Shown: piece after piece, positions 9,009-17,348 of the stretch
Numbering within the stretch: the stretch's first letter is position 1
How the letters are laid out: every line of letters starts with the position of its first letter
Source: Intestinimonas aquisgranensis
GTDB taxonomy: Bacteria > Bacillota > Clostridia > Oscillospirales > Oscillospiraceae
Assembly: GCA_020687605.1 (NCBI GenBank)
Contig: JAJEQY010000008.1
Location: forward strand, 1-64,000
Direction: 5' to 3'
Length of the DNA stretch: 64,000 bases
Position numbers and translations under genes: made by a program
Notes under the pieces: model-generated
Database searches by the model: none
Seen by the model: only the letters and a program-made list of their open reading frames with translations
Told to the model about the DNA's origin: nothing

Positions 9009-9422
9009 TTATTTCCGGTTCGGTTTCCGTTTGATGGCCAACAGACGAATGAAGTCCTCAAACAACGAGGTGTCCGCTGGTTCAAACATCAACCATTTTC
9101 CATCGTGGTACGTTGGCGTTTCATCATAAATGTTTTGAACTTCCGGAGCGTAATGCTCTTTGTCGTTCTCGAATTTCAAGCGCTCATCCTTGCCCAAGAT
9201 GACCATAAACCCGATGCAGTGTTCTCTGGCATAGAGCGCGCACAGGGCTTTGCCGCCCCGGCGGTATTTATACTCATAGGTCCATGCCTTCCCGCCGCTG
9301 CCCCACAGGCGCTCCATGTCATATTTCTCGTCAATCAGGGCGCATAACTGCGTCCAGATCTCATATAAGGGTTTTCCCACTAACATTGTCATCTGCTCCG
9401 CGCTTGGCATGATCTCAGGCAC
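9009..9422 (-). CDS. DUF3788 family protein
   Basis: 137 residues, full length for the family. It shows the family pattern W-x-Y-E-Y-K-Y-R-R-G-G-K-A-L-C-x-L and, further on, F-M-V-I-L-G-K-D-E-R-x-K-F-E. DUF3788 proteins are small, cytosolic and of unknown function, common in Firmicutes next to AraC-GyrI regulators, as here (18 bases downstream of one). They are probably co-transcribed with that regulator. No membrane segment or catalytic signature is visible. Confidence 0.85.
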   Translation of the reverse strand: MPEIMPSAEQMTMLVGKPLYEIWTQLCALIDEKYDMERLWGSGGKAWTYEYKYRRGGKALCALYAREHCIGFMVILGKDERLKFENDKEHYAPEVQNIYDETPTYHDGKWLMFEPADTSLFEDFIRLLAIKRKPNRK

Positions 9423-9440
9423 AACAGCCGCCTCCTTGCT

Positions 9441-10298
9441 TTACTTCTTTTCCACCGGGATCCAGATCTCACAGTAGTAGTCCTGGTCCTGGGTGCCGTT
9501 CTCAAACTTGCTGGCGTCGCTGTAAAGCTCCACATTGATACCGGCCGCGATCTTGTAGTCGGGGTTCGTGGGCAGCCACTGGGAAAAGATCTGCTGGTTC
9601 AGCCCCTGGAGCGCCTGGGGCATCCGGCCGGTGCAGGGGAAAACCGCCCAGGTGTGTGCCGGGATGGTACGGGTGGTAAAACCGTTTGGGATCTCCTTGG
9701 CGGGATCGTAATTGTCGGCGATGAGATATTCAAACTCATTTCCGCCCATGCTCTCGTCCAGGTTGATGCCGTACATGCCGCACACCACCTTGCCGCCTCC
9801 CGTTCCGAAGTGCTCCGCCCAGAACTGAGGGACCTGGGCCGCCGCGTCCTCATACTTAAAGGTCTTTGCCCGGCAGAGCACCGTAAACGCCTCTTTTTTC
9901 ATAATCTTGCAATCCATGTTTTGACCACCTTCCAATGTCACTTTGATCCGAAGCGGAGCAAAGGAACGGACCGCACCTCCGCTTTTTCGCAGTGCGGCAG
10001 GTGTGAGACCATGAAATCGGGTAAAGGCTTTGGTGAAGCTGTCCGGCGAGTCGTAGCCAAATTCCAGCGCGATGTCGATGATCCTCCGGTCCGTCATGAG
10101 GACCTCCAGCCCGGCGGCGGAGAGCCGGCGCTGGCGGATATAGTCGCCCACCGTCATGCCGCACAGCATGGCAAAGCCCTTCTGAAAGTAAAAGGGGGAT
10201 AAGGTCGCCTGCTGTGCGATTTCCCGGATGGTCAGCTCCTCCCGGAGATGCTGCTCGATATACTGGATCGCCTGATGAATGCTTGTTACCCAATCCAT
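9441..10298 (-). CDS. AraC-family regulator with GyrI-like effector domain
   Basis: 285 residues. The N-terminal AraC double HTH (about residues 8-105; I-R-E-I-A-Q-Q-A-T-L-S-P-F-Y-F and the second helix pair F-G-Y-D-S-P-D-S-F-T-K-A-F) precedes a GyrI/SOUL-like effector-binding domain (about 128-285). This Rob/SoxS-like design activates stress or drug-efflux genes when the C-terminal pocket binds a hydrophobic compound. The downstream DUF3788 gene is probably in the same transcript. Confidence 0.92.
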   Translation of the reverse strand: MDWVTSIHQAIQYIEQHLREELTIREIAQQATLSPFYFQKGFAMLCGMTVGDYIRQRRLSAAGLEVLMTDRRIIDIALEFGYDSPDSFTKAFTRFHGLTPAALRKSGGAVRSFAPLRIKVTLEGGQNMDCKIMKKEAFTVLCRAKTFKYEDAAAQVPQFWAEHFGTGGGKVVCGMYGINLDESMGGNEFEYLIADNYDPAKEIPNGFTTRTIPAHTWAVFPCTGRMPQALQGLNQQIFSQWLPTNPDYKIAAGINVELYSDASKFENGTQDQDYYCEIWIPVEKK

Positions 10299-10424
10299 TG
10301 GTCACACCGTCCTTCTGTCCTTCAGAATATCGGAAAGGGACGGACTCTGCCCGATTTTCCGTGCTCATATTTGTCTGGTGGTACGAATCGCACTGTTCAG
10401 CAGTACACGCGTCCGAAATATGTC

Positions 10425-10934
10425 CTATGCTTTTTTCCGCGTCAGGAACACGCCAGCCAATGCCGCGATCAGGGCGAAGGGCGCCAGACGGACAAAGGCC
10501 CATTCAAAGGCGTGGATAGCCACCCCCATGACGGCGGTCTCCGGGGCGCTGTAATCCCAGCCCAGGTAGGGGCTGTTCACCACCACCAAAACTGCGGCAA
10601 CGGCCAGAATGCCCACGCACACCGCGATGAGCCCCCAGTGGAGGGCCGAGCGCCGCAGGGCTTTTTTCCGGGCAAACTGCAGATTGATGATCTCCAGCTT
10701 TTCCGAGAGGGCCTTGACCTCATCCGCCTCCGACTCTGTCACCGTCTCGCCCAGCAGGGTGCTGACGGGTGTTTCCAAAGCCTCCGACAGAGCAATGAGC
10801 AGATCGGAGTCCGGGACAGACAGACCCTGCTCCCATTTTGAGACGGTCTGCCGCACTACATTTACCTTGACCGCCAGCTCCTGCTGGGAAAGGCCCTTGG
10901 ATTTCCGGATGGCTTTGATGTTTTCATTGAGCAT
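10425..10934 (-). CDS. XRE-family regulator with C-terminal membrane helices
   Basis: 169 residues. The N-terminal HTH_3 domain (residues 5-60; G-L-S-Q-Q-E-L-A...V-V-R-Q-T-V-S-K-W-E-Q-G) is followed by a short linker and two membrane helices (about 96-118 and 142-163). Membrane-tethered XRE regulators of this form are frequent in gut Clostridia, often near transporters. Start chosen at the ATG with a GGAG site 9-12 bases upstream. Target unknown. Confidence 0.88.
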   Translation of the reverse strand: MLNENIKAIRKSKGLSQQELAVKVNVVRQTVSKWEQGLSVPDSDLLIALSEALETPVSTLLGETVTESEADEVKALSEKLEIINLQFARKKALRRSALHWGLIAVCVGILAVAAVLVVVNSPYLGWDYSAPETAVMGVAIHAFEWAFVRLAPFALIAALAGVFLTRKKA

Positions 10935-11005
10935 AGGGGCTCACTCCTTTCGCTCCTCATTGTAGGAAGAATGGCCCATTGCAGCAAGCAACGCAAAGTA
11001 ACAGA

Positions 11006-11562
11006 CTACCCCTTCCTCGGTTTCTTGTTCAGTTTCAGGCTGATTTCTTGTTGGTCCGCCGACTGCTGGAGCAACTCCACAGCGGCGATGGCCCGCTCCC
11101 TCACGGATTGCTCAGCCAGTTCCGACCGGCTGGCCAGTAGGCCATCACGGAGCGCAGATCCTCCAGAGGAAGCAGGTAGACCGCAGTATTGAAAAGCACC
11201 TTGCGGCGGCCGTCATTGTAATGGGCCAGAAGTTTCTCCATAATCGCTCGCTTTTCCTCCAACCGGGCAAGGTAGGTTTCCAGCCCAATCTCCCAGGCCA
11301 GGGCGATGTCCTGCCGCCGGTTCCGGTGGGGCACAAAGGAGTCCCCGTCGTCGAAACCGTCGTAGCGGGAACAGGGGTACTTCGAGCACTCCCAGCAGAA
11401 TTGCACGCCGCCGTGCTCCAGGGAGCACTTGGCGATGGCGCAGCTCTGATTGCCCGCCCCGCCGCCGCAGCCGTGACAGTAGCCACCCAGGTGCATGGAG
11501 TACAGACAGCAGTTCAGCCCACAGAGGGAGAAACGGGTTTCTTCTCTGGTGAAGCCTTTCAT
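11006..11562 (-). pseudogene. DUF3795 protein, frameshifted near its C-terminus
   Basis: The first 150 residues are a clear DUF3795 protein, Cys-rich at the N-terminus (C-G-L-N-C-C..., C-H-G-C-G-G-G, C-W-E-C-S-K-Y-P-C) as in a metal-binding fold. The frame then runs into a stop at 11101. Dropping into the next frame near 11137-11142 restores a helical C-terminus (S-E-L-A-E-Q-S-V-R-E-R-A...) that ends naturally at 11006. A lost C in TAC-CTG would explain it. It follows a GyrI-like remnant, a pairing that fits one former small-ligand stress unit. Confidence 0.75.
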
Positions 11563-11867
11563 GGTATCCTCCTTACCGGCTGCCGGATGACGGTTTTCGG
11601 TTTTTCCGGCTTAGTCCGCCGGGCGTCGCTCAAATAGATCTCGTGATGGAACCGGTACTGGCTGAAATCCAGCCCGTAACCCTGTCCTACGGCATACGCC
11701 TCCATGGCCGCTACGGTGGCAGGATCATCGTCATAGGGACCGATGTGCATACACTGGACGCACAGCCCCTCCTCCCAGGAGAAGAATTCCACCTTAACAG
11801 TTTTCAAAGATTGTGCGGCATGCTGATGGAGTAGCCCAGAAAAACACTCCAAAGTATCTCCGCCAAT
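11559..11867 (-). pseudogene. GyrI-like small-molecule-binding protein, N-terminus missing
   Basis: Only the C-terminal ~100 residues of a GyrI-like protein (usually about 200) remain: C-V-Q-C-M-H-I-G-P-Y-D, H-H-E-I-Y-L-S-D and the closing T-V-I-R-Q-P-V are recognisable. Homology is open up to about 11864, then an in-frame TAA follows inside AATTTAGAATTTAG. No good start is left; the TTG at 11850-11852 is unlikely to be real. The break coincides with the end of the patatin/MBL/E1 operon, which suggests that operon was inserted here. Confidence 0.75.
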
Positions 11868-11883
11868 TTAGAATTTAGTCCGC

Positions 11884-14031
11884 TCATTCATCTATAAAGA
11901 TACTAAAATTATCGGTGCCGAGAATCATCATACAACCTGGAAGACAATTCTCACGATTATAGCCGACAATTGCTTTATGCAACTTTACATCATCCGCACT
12001 TCTTTGAGTATTAACACTGGGATGGGAGTGCCACTCGCCAATATAAGTAAGATTATCTAAAGTTGTTTCATGAATATATTTAAGACGCTCGGGCAGATTA
12101 GCGCAGCCTCTGATAAAAGAGGTTGGAGAGGAGATGCTATCTTCTGGTGCCCTCACTTGGTATACAACATAAATACGCTTTCTTGCGATATCATATGCTC
12201 CAATAAGAACGCCGCCAGTTTCGTTAGGTAAGGCTTTTTCTCGATCAGTGCGCATTTCACCAAGCAGCGATAGTGACAATTCTATTTTCCAACCACCCTG
12301 TTCGTGTGTAATCCATTTGTCCGCCATGAAAGACTCTTTTTCAACAGAATCAGTGGCGTGGGTCCATATAATGATTTCACCATTAGTGTTGCTTGTATGC
12401 AATTTTATTGCTTTGCAACATAATGCCGCGCTTAGAGAAATATTATCCTGTGATATGCGGCTTGAAATGCTGCGGCATGTTCCGGAGTATACCATGGTTT
12501 CCGGTAATGACATGTGATCCGAATACTTTTCATTCTTCAACAGCTCCCGATAATACTGCATTTCCAGCAGATCCAACCGAGCTGACCTGTCGACGCTTTC
12601 AAGCAGCATGATTGTTGCTGTCCCTTGGGGGTTCAAGAAACAGGAAATTCTTCGTGCATCGGATTGAACATCCAACGCAAGATGGCGCTCAACAGCAATG
12701 GACGCCGATGCATCCAATATGATATCTGATTGGCCAAATGCTACGATTACAGAGTTGTCTTTGCCAAAAACATCTGATGCAATAGCAACGAGGTCAGAAT
12801 CAGACTGGATGTGGCTCGCAACTTTTTCCAATGACTTTACTTTTGAATAGCCGATATCGTTGCTTGTTAACACGTGCCGGGCGATATTGTGCGGCCAGAA
12901 ATAATCATGATCGATAATCGTCCATTTACCATACCCGGACCGCAAACAGTTGTTAAGGATATGCGATCCAATTGCACCCACGCCAACAAGCGAAAAATGT
13001 TTTTCTCCGTCAGCTTCATCAACCAGGTTTGCACACCTGCATTTGAGCTTTGATTGTGCCAGGTGAACAATAAACGGAGTAATGGCAATATTAGCGCCAT
13101 TTCCACCCGTATGTTTACTGGGTTCCAGTTTACTTCCGTTTAAGGAGAGCCCATAATCAGTCAGTATATCTTTTAAGGACTTGTCAATAACAAAAGACCT
13201 CAGGTCAAATGTTTCAATAGGAGCCCTATCAGTCCGTTGCTTGGGAATGGCAATGTTTATCAAGACTTTACAAGCAAGCAATGAATTCCTCTCTTGCCTA
13301 AAATACTTATTATATATTTTTGGAAATCTGACTATAGACAAAAGATCTGTCAACCAAGTTATAATGGTGTCATAGTTTTTGAATGAACAGAGCAACTCCA
13401 ACAATGTTTGGGGCATATTATGTATTAAGTTTGAAAAATCCGGAGGGACAGGAAGAGAGAATACTGCGAAGTAATTCCCGTCGCTGGATTGATACATCAG
13501 TTTTCCGAATTCACGATCCTCTACAATGTACTTGTCAAAATACGGTTTCCCCAACTGTCCGTTCCAAACAATGACGTTATTTACATACGGGAAAAATGGC
13601 TCTAACGGTTGGTCCGGACGATGAAGCTGATTCATGGAGGTTTTTCGGAACCAGTTTTCAATGCACGTCAACAAGAAACGCCCATTTAGTTTATGCCGTA
13701 TTTCATGATAACCCAAATCAGAGTAACACAAAGATTTCCGGACGTTATCCTCGTGGACGTTTAGGTGGGGAACAATCGGGAAATCATCCCTAACAGTAAC
13801 AATGGGAAGGGTCTCCTCATTACTGATATAGATTGTTATCGGTTCGATGTTCCGAACAGGAATCAATCGATACTGAGGCAAACCAACTACTTCAAAATCA
13901 AGTTCAAGTTCATCGCATTGGGAATCCGTATCATCATGGCTTCTTATGTTGTTTAGAGAAGCGCGAAAACGCCCGTGTTCTTCCACGAGCGTCTTCACCT
14001 CCATTGTCAGATTGAAAAAGTCTCCCATCAT
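11884..14031 (-). CDS. Fused E2-like, E1 (ThiF) and JAB/JAMM peptidase protein
   Basis: 715 residues. An E2-like N-terminal domain (about 1-150) has P-H-L-N-V then S-L-C-Y-S-D with candidate catalytic Cys102, W127 and L-H-R-P-D-Q-P-L-E-P-F. A ThiF/E1 adenylation domain (about 345-560) has G-V-G-A-I-G (350-355), Asp374, N-I-A-R-H (382-386) and candidate Cys519. A C-terminal JAB domain (about 590-715) has Glu604 and H-S-H-P (668-671) followed by Ser678 and Asp681, the complete JAMM zinc site. In type II CBASS these activities are split between Cap2 (E2-E1) and Cap3 (JAB). Its start overlaps the MBL stop (TGATG). Confidence 0.9.
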   Translation of the reverse strand: MMGDFFNLTMEVKTLVEEHGRFRASLNNIRSHDDTDSQCDELELDFEVVGLPQYRLIPVRNIEPITIYISNEETLPIVTVRDDFPIVPHLNVHEDNVRKSLCYSDLGYHEIRHKLNGRFLLTCIENWFRKTSMNQLHRPDQPLEPFFPYVNNVIVWNGQLGKPYFDKYIVEDREFGKLMYQSSDGNYFAVFSLPVPPDFSNLIHNMPQTLLELLCSFKNYDTIITWLTDLLSIVRFPKIYNKYFRQERNSLLACKVLINIAIPKQRTDRAPIETFDLRSFVIDKSLKDILTDYGLSLNGSKLEPSKHTGGNGANIAITPFIVHLAQSKLKCRCANLVDEADGEKHFSLVGVGAIGSHILNNCLRSGYGKWTIIDHDYFWPHNIARHVLTSNDIGYSKVKSLEKVASHIQSDSDLVAIASDVFGKDNSVIVAFGQSDIILDASASIAVERHLALDVQSDARRISCFLNPQGTATIMLLESVDRSARLDLLEMQYYRELLKNEKYSDHMSLPETMVYSGTCRSISSRISQDNISLSAALCCKAIKLHTSNTNGEIIIWTHATDSVEKESFMADKWITHEQGGWKIELSLSLLGEMRTDREKALPNETGGVLIGAYDIARKRIYVVYQVRAPEDSISSPTSFIRGCANLPERLKYIHETTLDNLTYIGEWHSHPSVNTQRSADDVKLHKAIVGYNRENCLPGCMMILGTDNFSIFIDE

Positions 14032-15131
14032 CAACCTCCCGCCCGCGGTGCAGGAGTATGAATAAATGCGGCATTGAGCTCTGTGTCTTCCCGTATGCCC
14101 GTGCAATCTATTTTGAAACGCAGGGGCTTTGGATTCGTTTTCCCTCTATACTCCGATGTTATAAGCAAGGTTTTGCTTGAACCGTCGGCGTTTTTGCAGT
14201 ATTTCCTATACGCCTTTTTTGCCTGGGCATGGGGCGGCTGCGTATCACTGTCTCCGACATCAGAAAATGCGCGGCACGATGCCACAAGGAATGCGTTCTC
14301 CTGGCCATATTCCTGAAGCAAACGCTTTATGTCTTCCGAAGGTTCTGTGATGTCTTCCCCCTTTTCATCAGAAAGCCCTGTATAGCTGCAGTGGTGCGGT
14401 ATATCATATAGGTCCCACTTCAAATGATCAGCATTTCCCGAAAATTCGGAGCGCTCCACAATCTTGTCGAGCACATCATGCGGGGTGTCCCCTGTAATGA
14501 ACAGATTCGTAGTTTGGTCTGCGTTTTCAAGCGCAATCTGGATTACGATAGATGGGTCATTGCGATTATCCGCATCCTCGGCATCTTCAGAAAACGGGGC
14601 ATGGACAAAGATAGAAATCTCGTCACCCAAATCATGCTGTGAACTATCCAGTAAAGTCCCGGCATGGATAATGGGATGGTCATTTTCATTGGTCGATAAT
14701 TCATTCTTCTCCAGCCATGAGGTAAGGGATCCTGGGGCGGCGAAGATTTTTACTCCTTCCCCGCCGCATTCTTTAAGCCGGTATCGCACCTCCTGCCGAA
14801 TGACCCGTGCATCCTCGCATGGATTGACGTCCAAAAAGAATGCAGCGGATATCCACAGTTCCTTAATTTTGGCTCGCTCACCCGTTCGATATTTTATTGC
14901 ATGGTCAAAATAGAAAAAGTCCGCCGCCCCCTTGACATGGTCATCATGCGGATGTGTAAACATTACGACATCAAACGTATCGACGTTCTTCAGGGATTCT
15001 GTCAAATCTGTATATCTTGAATCGCTACTATGCATATTGGCATAGTCCATCAGCATCCGCTTTCCGTTGTTTAATTCGAGGAGGACGCATTCTGCGTTGC
15101 CCTCTGGAAAAAATGTGATTGTCTGGCCCAT
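14031..15131 (-). CDS. MBL-fold (ComEC/Rec2-like) hydrolase with C-terminal Gly-Gly
   Basis: 366 residues from ATG 15131 (AAGGAG site). The metallo-beta-lactamase zinc ligands are present: H60-x-H62-x-D64-H65, Asp215 in I-T-G-D-T, and His246-His247 in D-I-P-H-H-C-S. This subgroup resembles the soluble MBL domain of ComEC and related nuclease or phosphodiesterase-like enzymes; the substrate is unknown. The protein ends P-R-A-G-G, a tail that E1 enzymes activate in ubiquitin-like proteins. However, GGAGGT is also the ribosome site of the next gene, so the Gly-Gly could be incidental. Middle gene of the three-gene operon. Confidence 0.87.
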   Translation of the reverse strand: MGQTITFFPEGNAECVLLELNNGKRMLMDYANMHSSDSRYTDLTESLKNVDTFDVVMFTHPHDDHVKGAADFFYFDHAIKYRTGERAKIKELWISAAFFLDVNPCEDARVIRQEVRYRLKECGGEGVKIFAAPGSLTSWLEKNELSTNENDHPIIHAGTLLDSSQHDLGDEISIFVHAPFSEDAEDADNRNDPSIVIQIALENADQTTNLFITGDTPHDVLDKIVERSEFSGNADHLKWDLYDIPHHCSYTGLSDEKGEDITEPSEDIKRLLQEYGQENAFLVASCRAFSDVGDSDTQPPHAQAKKAYRKYCKNADGSSKTLLITSEYRGKTNPKPLRFKIDCTGIREDTELNAAFIHTPAPRAGG

Positions 15132-15169
15132 AATAACTCCTTTTCTACAATAGATATCCTTGTCCAAGA

Positions 15170-16267
15170 TTATTTTTGATAGCAAAGATAAGTACAGTTT
15201 GCTACTTCGTATCCGTGACGCAGCAATAGGCGGTAATCGGATTCTTTGGGTTTCTGGAGGGTTGTTTTATAATTCATAGCTTTTTCTGAGTCTAAGGTAG
15301 ACAGGCATTCCTGCACTAAATGCTTTCTCAAGTCATCTGGGCATTTGCTTGCCGAAGCAATTTTTTCCGCGCTGTTGCCTATTTTCAAGTACATTCCCTG
15401 GTTGGTCCGTATAATGAAATCCATCACCATGCGGTTCCGCAAGGATGTAACTTGGTCCATAGAAATATCTAACAAACGCTTCAGATTAGAAAAGTTGAAA
15501 CCCGCATGGCGTCTATAAGGACCAATTGACGCAGAGGCATTGCTGACAATCATGTAATCCACGCCGTCTTTCAACGTACCTGCATTTTTCGGTTCAAATA
15601 TTGACTCTATCCCCAAATTGTCGTAAACGCCGCCGTCCCATAAGTGGATGTTTTTTTCGGGGACAGAATAATCCACATCGGAATATTTTGGGGGACTCCA
15701 CTGATATTTACTTGTGGGCAGGCAATAGGGGCCAATCAAAACAGGAAATCCGGCTGATGCAGCCATGACATGGGACAAAGGGATATCAGGATTCTCAACG
15801 TACCCAATTCTATAATCGCCCATATTTTCCTTGCAAAACCGGAAGCGCTTTCCTGTTTCGTAAGTAGTGCAGTTGGTATACCAGACAACATCCCCCAAGA
15901 GATCGGCCAAGGACCCGTGAATCCCCCATTGGCGCTCCAACTGTTTCGCAATGACGTTAGGCTTTTTGTTCCAGTAGTATGGAGAACAGATGAGTCGCAA
16001 CACGGCAGATGTTTGTATGTCGTTGGTCAATATGACTCTCTCAATCGAGGGCAAGACGGTGGAAAGAAATGTCTCACTTGATGGCCATGTCAAATCATTA
16101 TGAGCATAAATCAAGCCGACACAGAGGCTGGCACCAGAAACAGAGGATACACGCCTTACTTCTTCCAAAAGTTTATTTTCAGCTAACCATTTAAAAAGTC
16201 CAAGATGAAAAATCGTAGCTCTAATGCCTCCGCCCGATAAGGCAATACCAATATTTCGCAATTCCAT
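15170..16267 (-). CDS. Patatin-like phospholipase (CapV-like effector candidate)
   Basis: 365 residues. Oxyanion loop S-G-G-G-I-R-A (11-17), nucleophile Ser44 in S-V-S-G-A-S, and catalytic Asp in W-D-G-G-V-Y-D-N-L-G give a complete patatin Ser-Asp dyad. No signal peptide or membrane segment. CapV phospholipases of CBASS have this fold and kill infected cells by membrane degradation. It is the first gene of the operon, 38 bases before the MBL start. A longer MBL start at 15185 would overlap its end. Effector role is inferred. Confidence 0.9.
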   Translation of the reverse strand: MELRNIGIALSGGGIRATIFHLGLFKWLAENKLLEEVRRVSSVSGASLCVGLIYAHNDLTWPSSETFLSTVLPSIERVILTNDIQTSAVLRLICSPYYWNKKPNVIAKQLERQWGIHGSLADLLGDVVWYTNCTTYETGKRFRFCKENMGDYRIGYVENPDIPLSHVMAASAGFPVLIGPYCLPTSKYQWSPPKYSDVDYSVPEKNIHLWDGGVYDNLGIESIFEPKNAGTLKDGVDYMIVSNASASIGPYRRHAGFNFSNLKRLLDISMDQVTSLRNRMVMDFIIRTNQGMYLKIGNSAEKIASASKCPDDLRKHLVQECLSTLDSEKAMNYKTTLQKPKESDYRLLLRHGYEVANCTYLCYQK

Positions 16268-16327
16268 AGTTATGCTTTAATCCTCTACATGTAGTATAAG
16301 ATGCGAATGCTTTCTCAAATTATATAC

Positions 16328-16356
16328 ATTATATCAAGAAATTGATGTAGCTGCAA
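16328..16356 (-). promoter_or_regulatory. Promoter of the patatin-MBL-E1 operon
   Basis: On the minus strand TTGCAG (16351-16356), a 17-base spacer and TATAAT (16328-16333), with a leader of about 55 bases. A small palindrome, GGAAT-T-ATTCC, lies just upstream at 16369-16379 and could be an operator. The rest of 16268-16700 is AT-rich and holds no gene I can support. Confidence 0.6.
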
Positions 16357-16440
16357 TTACAGTTCGGGGAATTATTCCATCTGTATAAACAATTTAATAA
16401 TCTGATGTGGAATTCTAATAGTTGATTTGAGGAAAGTTTT

Positions 16441-16468
16441 CGCTTGATTTATTACGCTTGATTTATTA
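16441..16468. repeat. Perfect 14-bp tandem duplication
   Basis: CGCTTGATTTATTA occurs twice with no gap, in the AT-rich non-coding DNA upstream of the defence-like operon. Confidence 0.8.
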
Positions 16469-16715
16469 CATCTTCCATTGTGGGAACCAATATTTACGCT
16501 ATGGAAACGATAGAACATCAAGGGATTAGGGTCAACTGAACAGTATTCAATGTGGCATTAAGTTCACCGGCGGGAACATCGGGTATAGTGATGACATCTA
16601 TACCTTCCCCTACTTCTGCGTTTTCCTGCTGAAACGCTATTTGGCTGGAGCCAATATCTGATTCCGAATCGGATTCTTGTCATGTGATGAGCATATGACA
16701 AGAATGACAAGAAAG

Positions 16716-16835
16716 TCAACAAGCGGCATCGTCGGGAGCGGTCATTCTTCCGCAAACATTCCATTTTTCCATCAGCCACATAGGCATAGAGAAGGAGATC
16801 TTATTGGTTTCTTTGGTATCCATGTTGATCACCAT
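16716..16835 (-). pseudogene. DUF1801 fragment
   Basis: A 39-codon frame contains K-I-S-F-S-M-P-M-W, the core motif of the intact DUF1801 gene at 17345-17722, then diverges and stops. It looks like a leftover of a duplicated DUF1801 gene at the outer edge of the inserted operon. Unlikely to be functional. Confidence 0.55.
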
Positions 16836-16913
16836 CTTGCCCAAATTTTACCACGGAGGGAACAAAAAGCAAAGTAACTGGCTGTTGCCTCAATTCTGCT
16901 TTGCGCTCGCATT

Positions 16914-16951
16914 AGGCGTATCAGTATTTAACAAGCTATAAACAAAGAATA
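16914..16951. repeat. Copy 2 of the diverged ~37-bp repeat
   Basis: Shares AGGCGTATCA, TTTAACA and ACAAAGAATA with 1354-1390. It lies directly before the terminator of the DUF3795 operon. Confidence 0.4.
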
Positions 16952-16988
16952 GCGCCCGCTGAACATCTACGGATTTCAGCGGGCGCTA
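16950..16988 (-). terminator. Terminator of the GNAT-DUF1801-DUF3795 operon
   Basis: A 14-bp perfect stem TAGCGCCCGCTGAA with an 11-base loop, starting just beyond the DUF3795 stop on the minus strand and followed there by TTCTTTGTTT. Confidence 0.8.
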
Positions 16989-16994
16989 TTTCTT

Positions 16995-17348
16995 TTAGGT
17001 ATCCTGTTCGGGGTACTTGCCATAAGCGCCTGTCCAGTGCTCCGCCGCTTTCAGGAAGGCGGCGTGGCCGTGGGCGCGGATGTACTCCAGCGCCTGTTTG
17101 TACTTGCCATATTTGTAGCCGGGGTGGTTGAGAAAGGACTGGATGATCTCACAGCGGTCATATTTCTCGCAGTCCCCGCAGGTGATGCAGCCTCTGGATA
17201 GGCAGCACTTCTTCATCTTGCACTTTGCCCGGCTCAAATCCCGGGAGCCGTCCAGGTATCCCGTCTTGCAGCCCTTGCAGGTCTTCCGATACTCCCGGCA
17301 GGTGCCGCAGTAGGCGCCGCAGCAGCCGATCTCCTCAGTGCCGCTCAT
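16995..17348 (-). CDS. DUF3795 family protein (small Cys-rich)
   Basis: 117 residues with many cysteines in pairs (C-C-G-A-Y-C-G-T-C, C-K-G-C, K-K-C-C, C-I-T-C-G-D-C), the DUF3795 pattern that suggests a zinc or iron-sulphur site. Function of the family is unknown. Its ATG overlaps the DUF1801 stop (ATGA), so the pair is co-translated. It closes the operon before the terminator at 16950. Confidence 0.87.
   Translation of the reverse strand: MSGTEEIGCCGAYCGTCREYRKTCKGCKTGYLDGSRDLSRAKCKMKKCCLSRGCITCGDCEKYDRCEIIQSFLNHPGYKYGKYKQALEYIRAHGHAAFLKAAEHWTGAYGKYPEQDT

Noticed and set aside
16268..16990. Search for a CD-NTase, Ubl or CARF gene next to the patatin operon
   Set aside because: Only a DUF1801 fragment, repeats and a terminator are present; no frame with nucleotidyltransferase or ubiquitin-like motifs was found on either strand.
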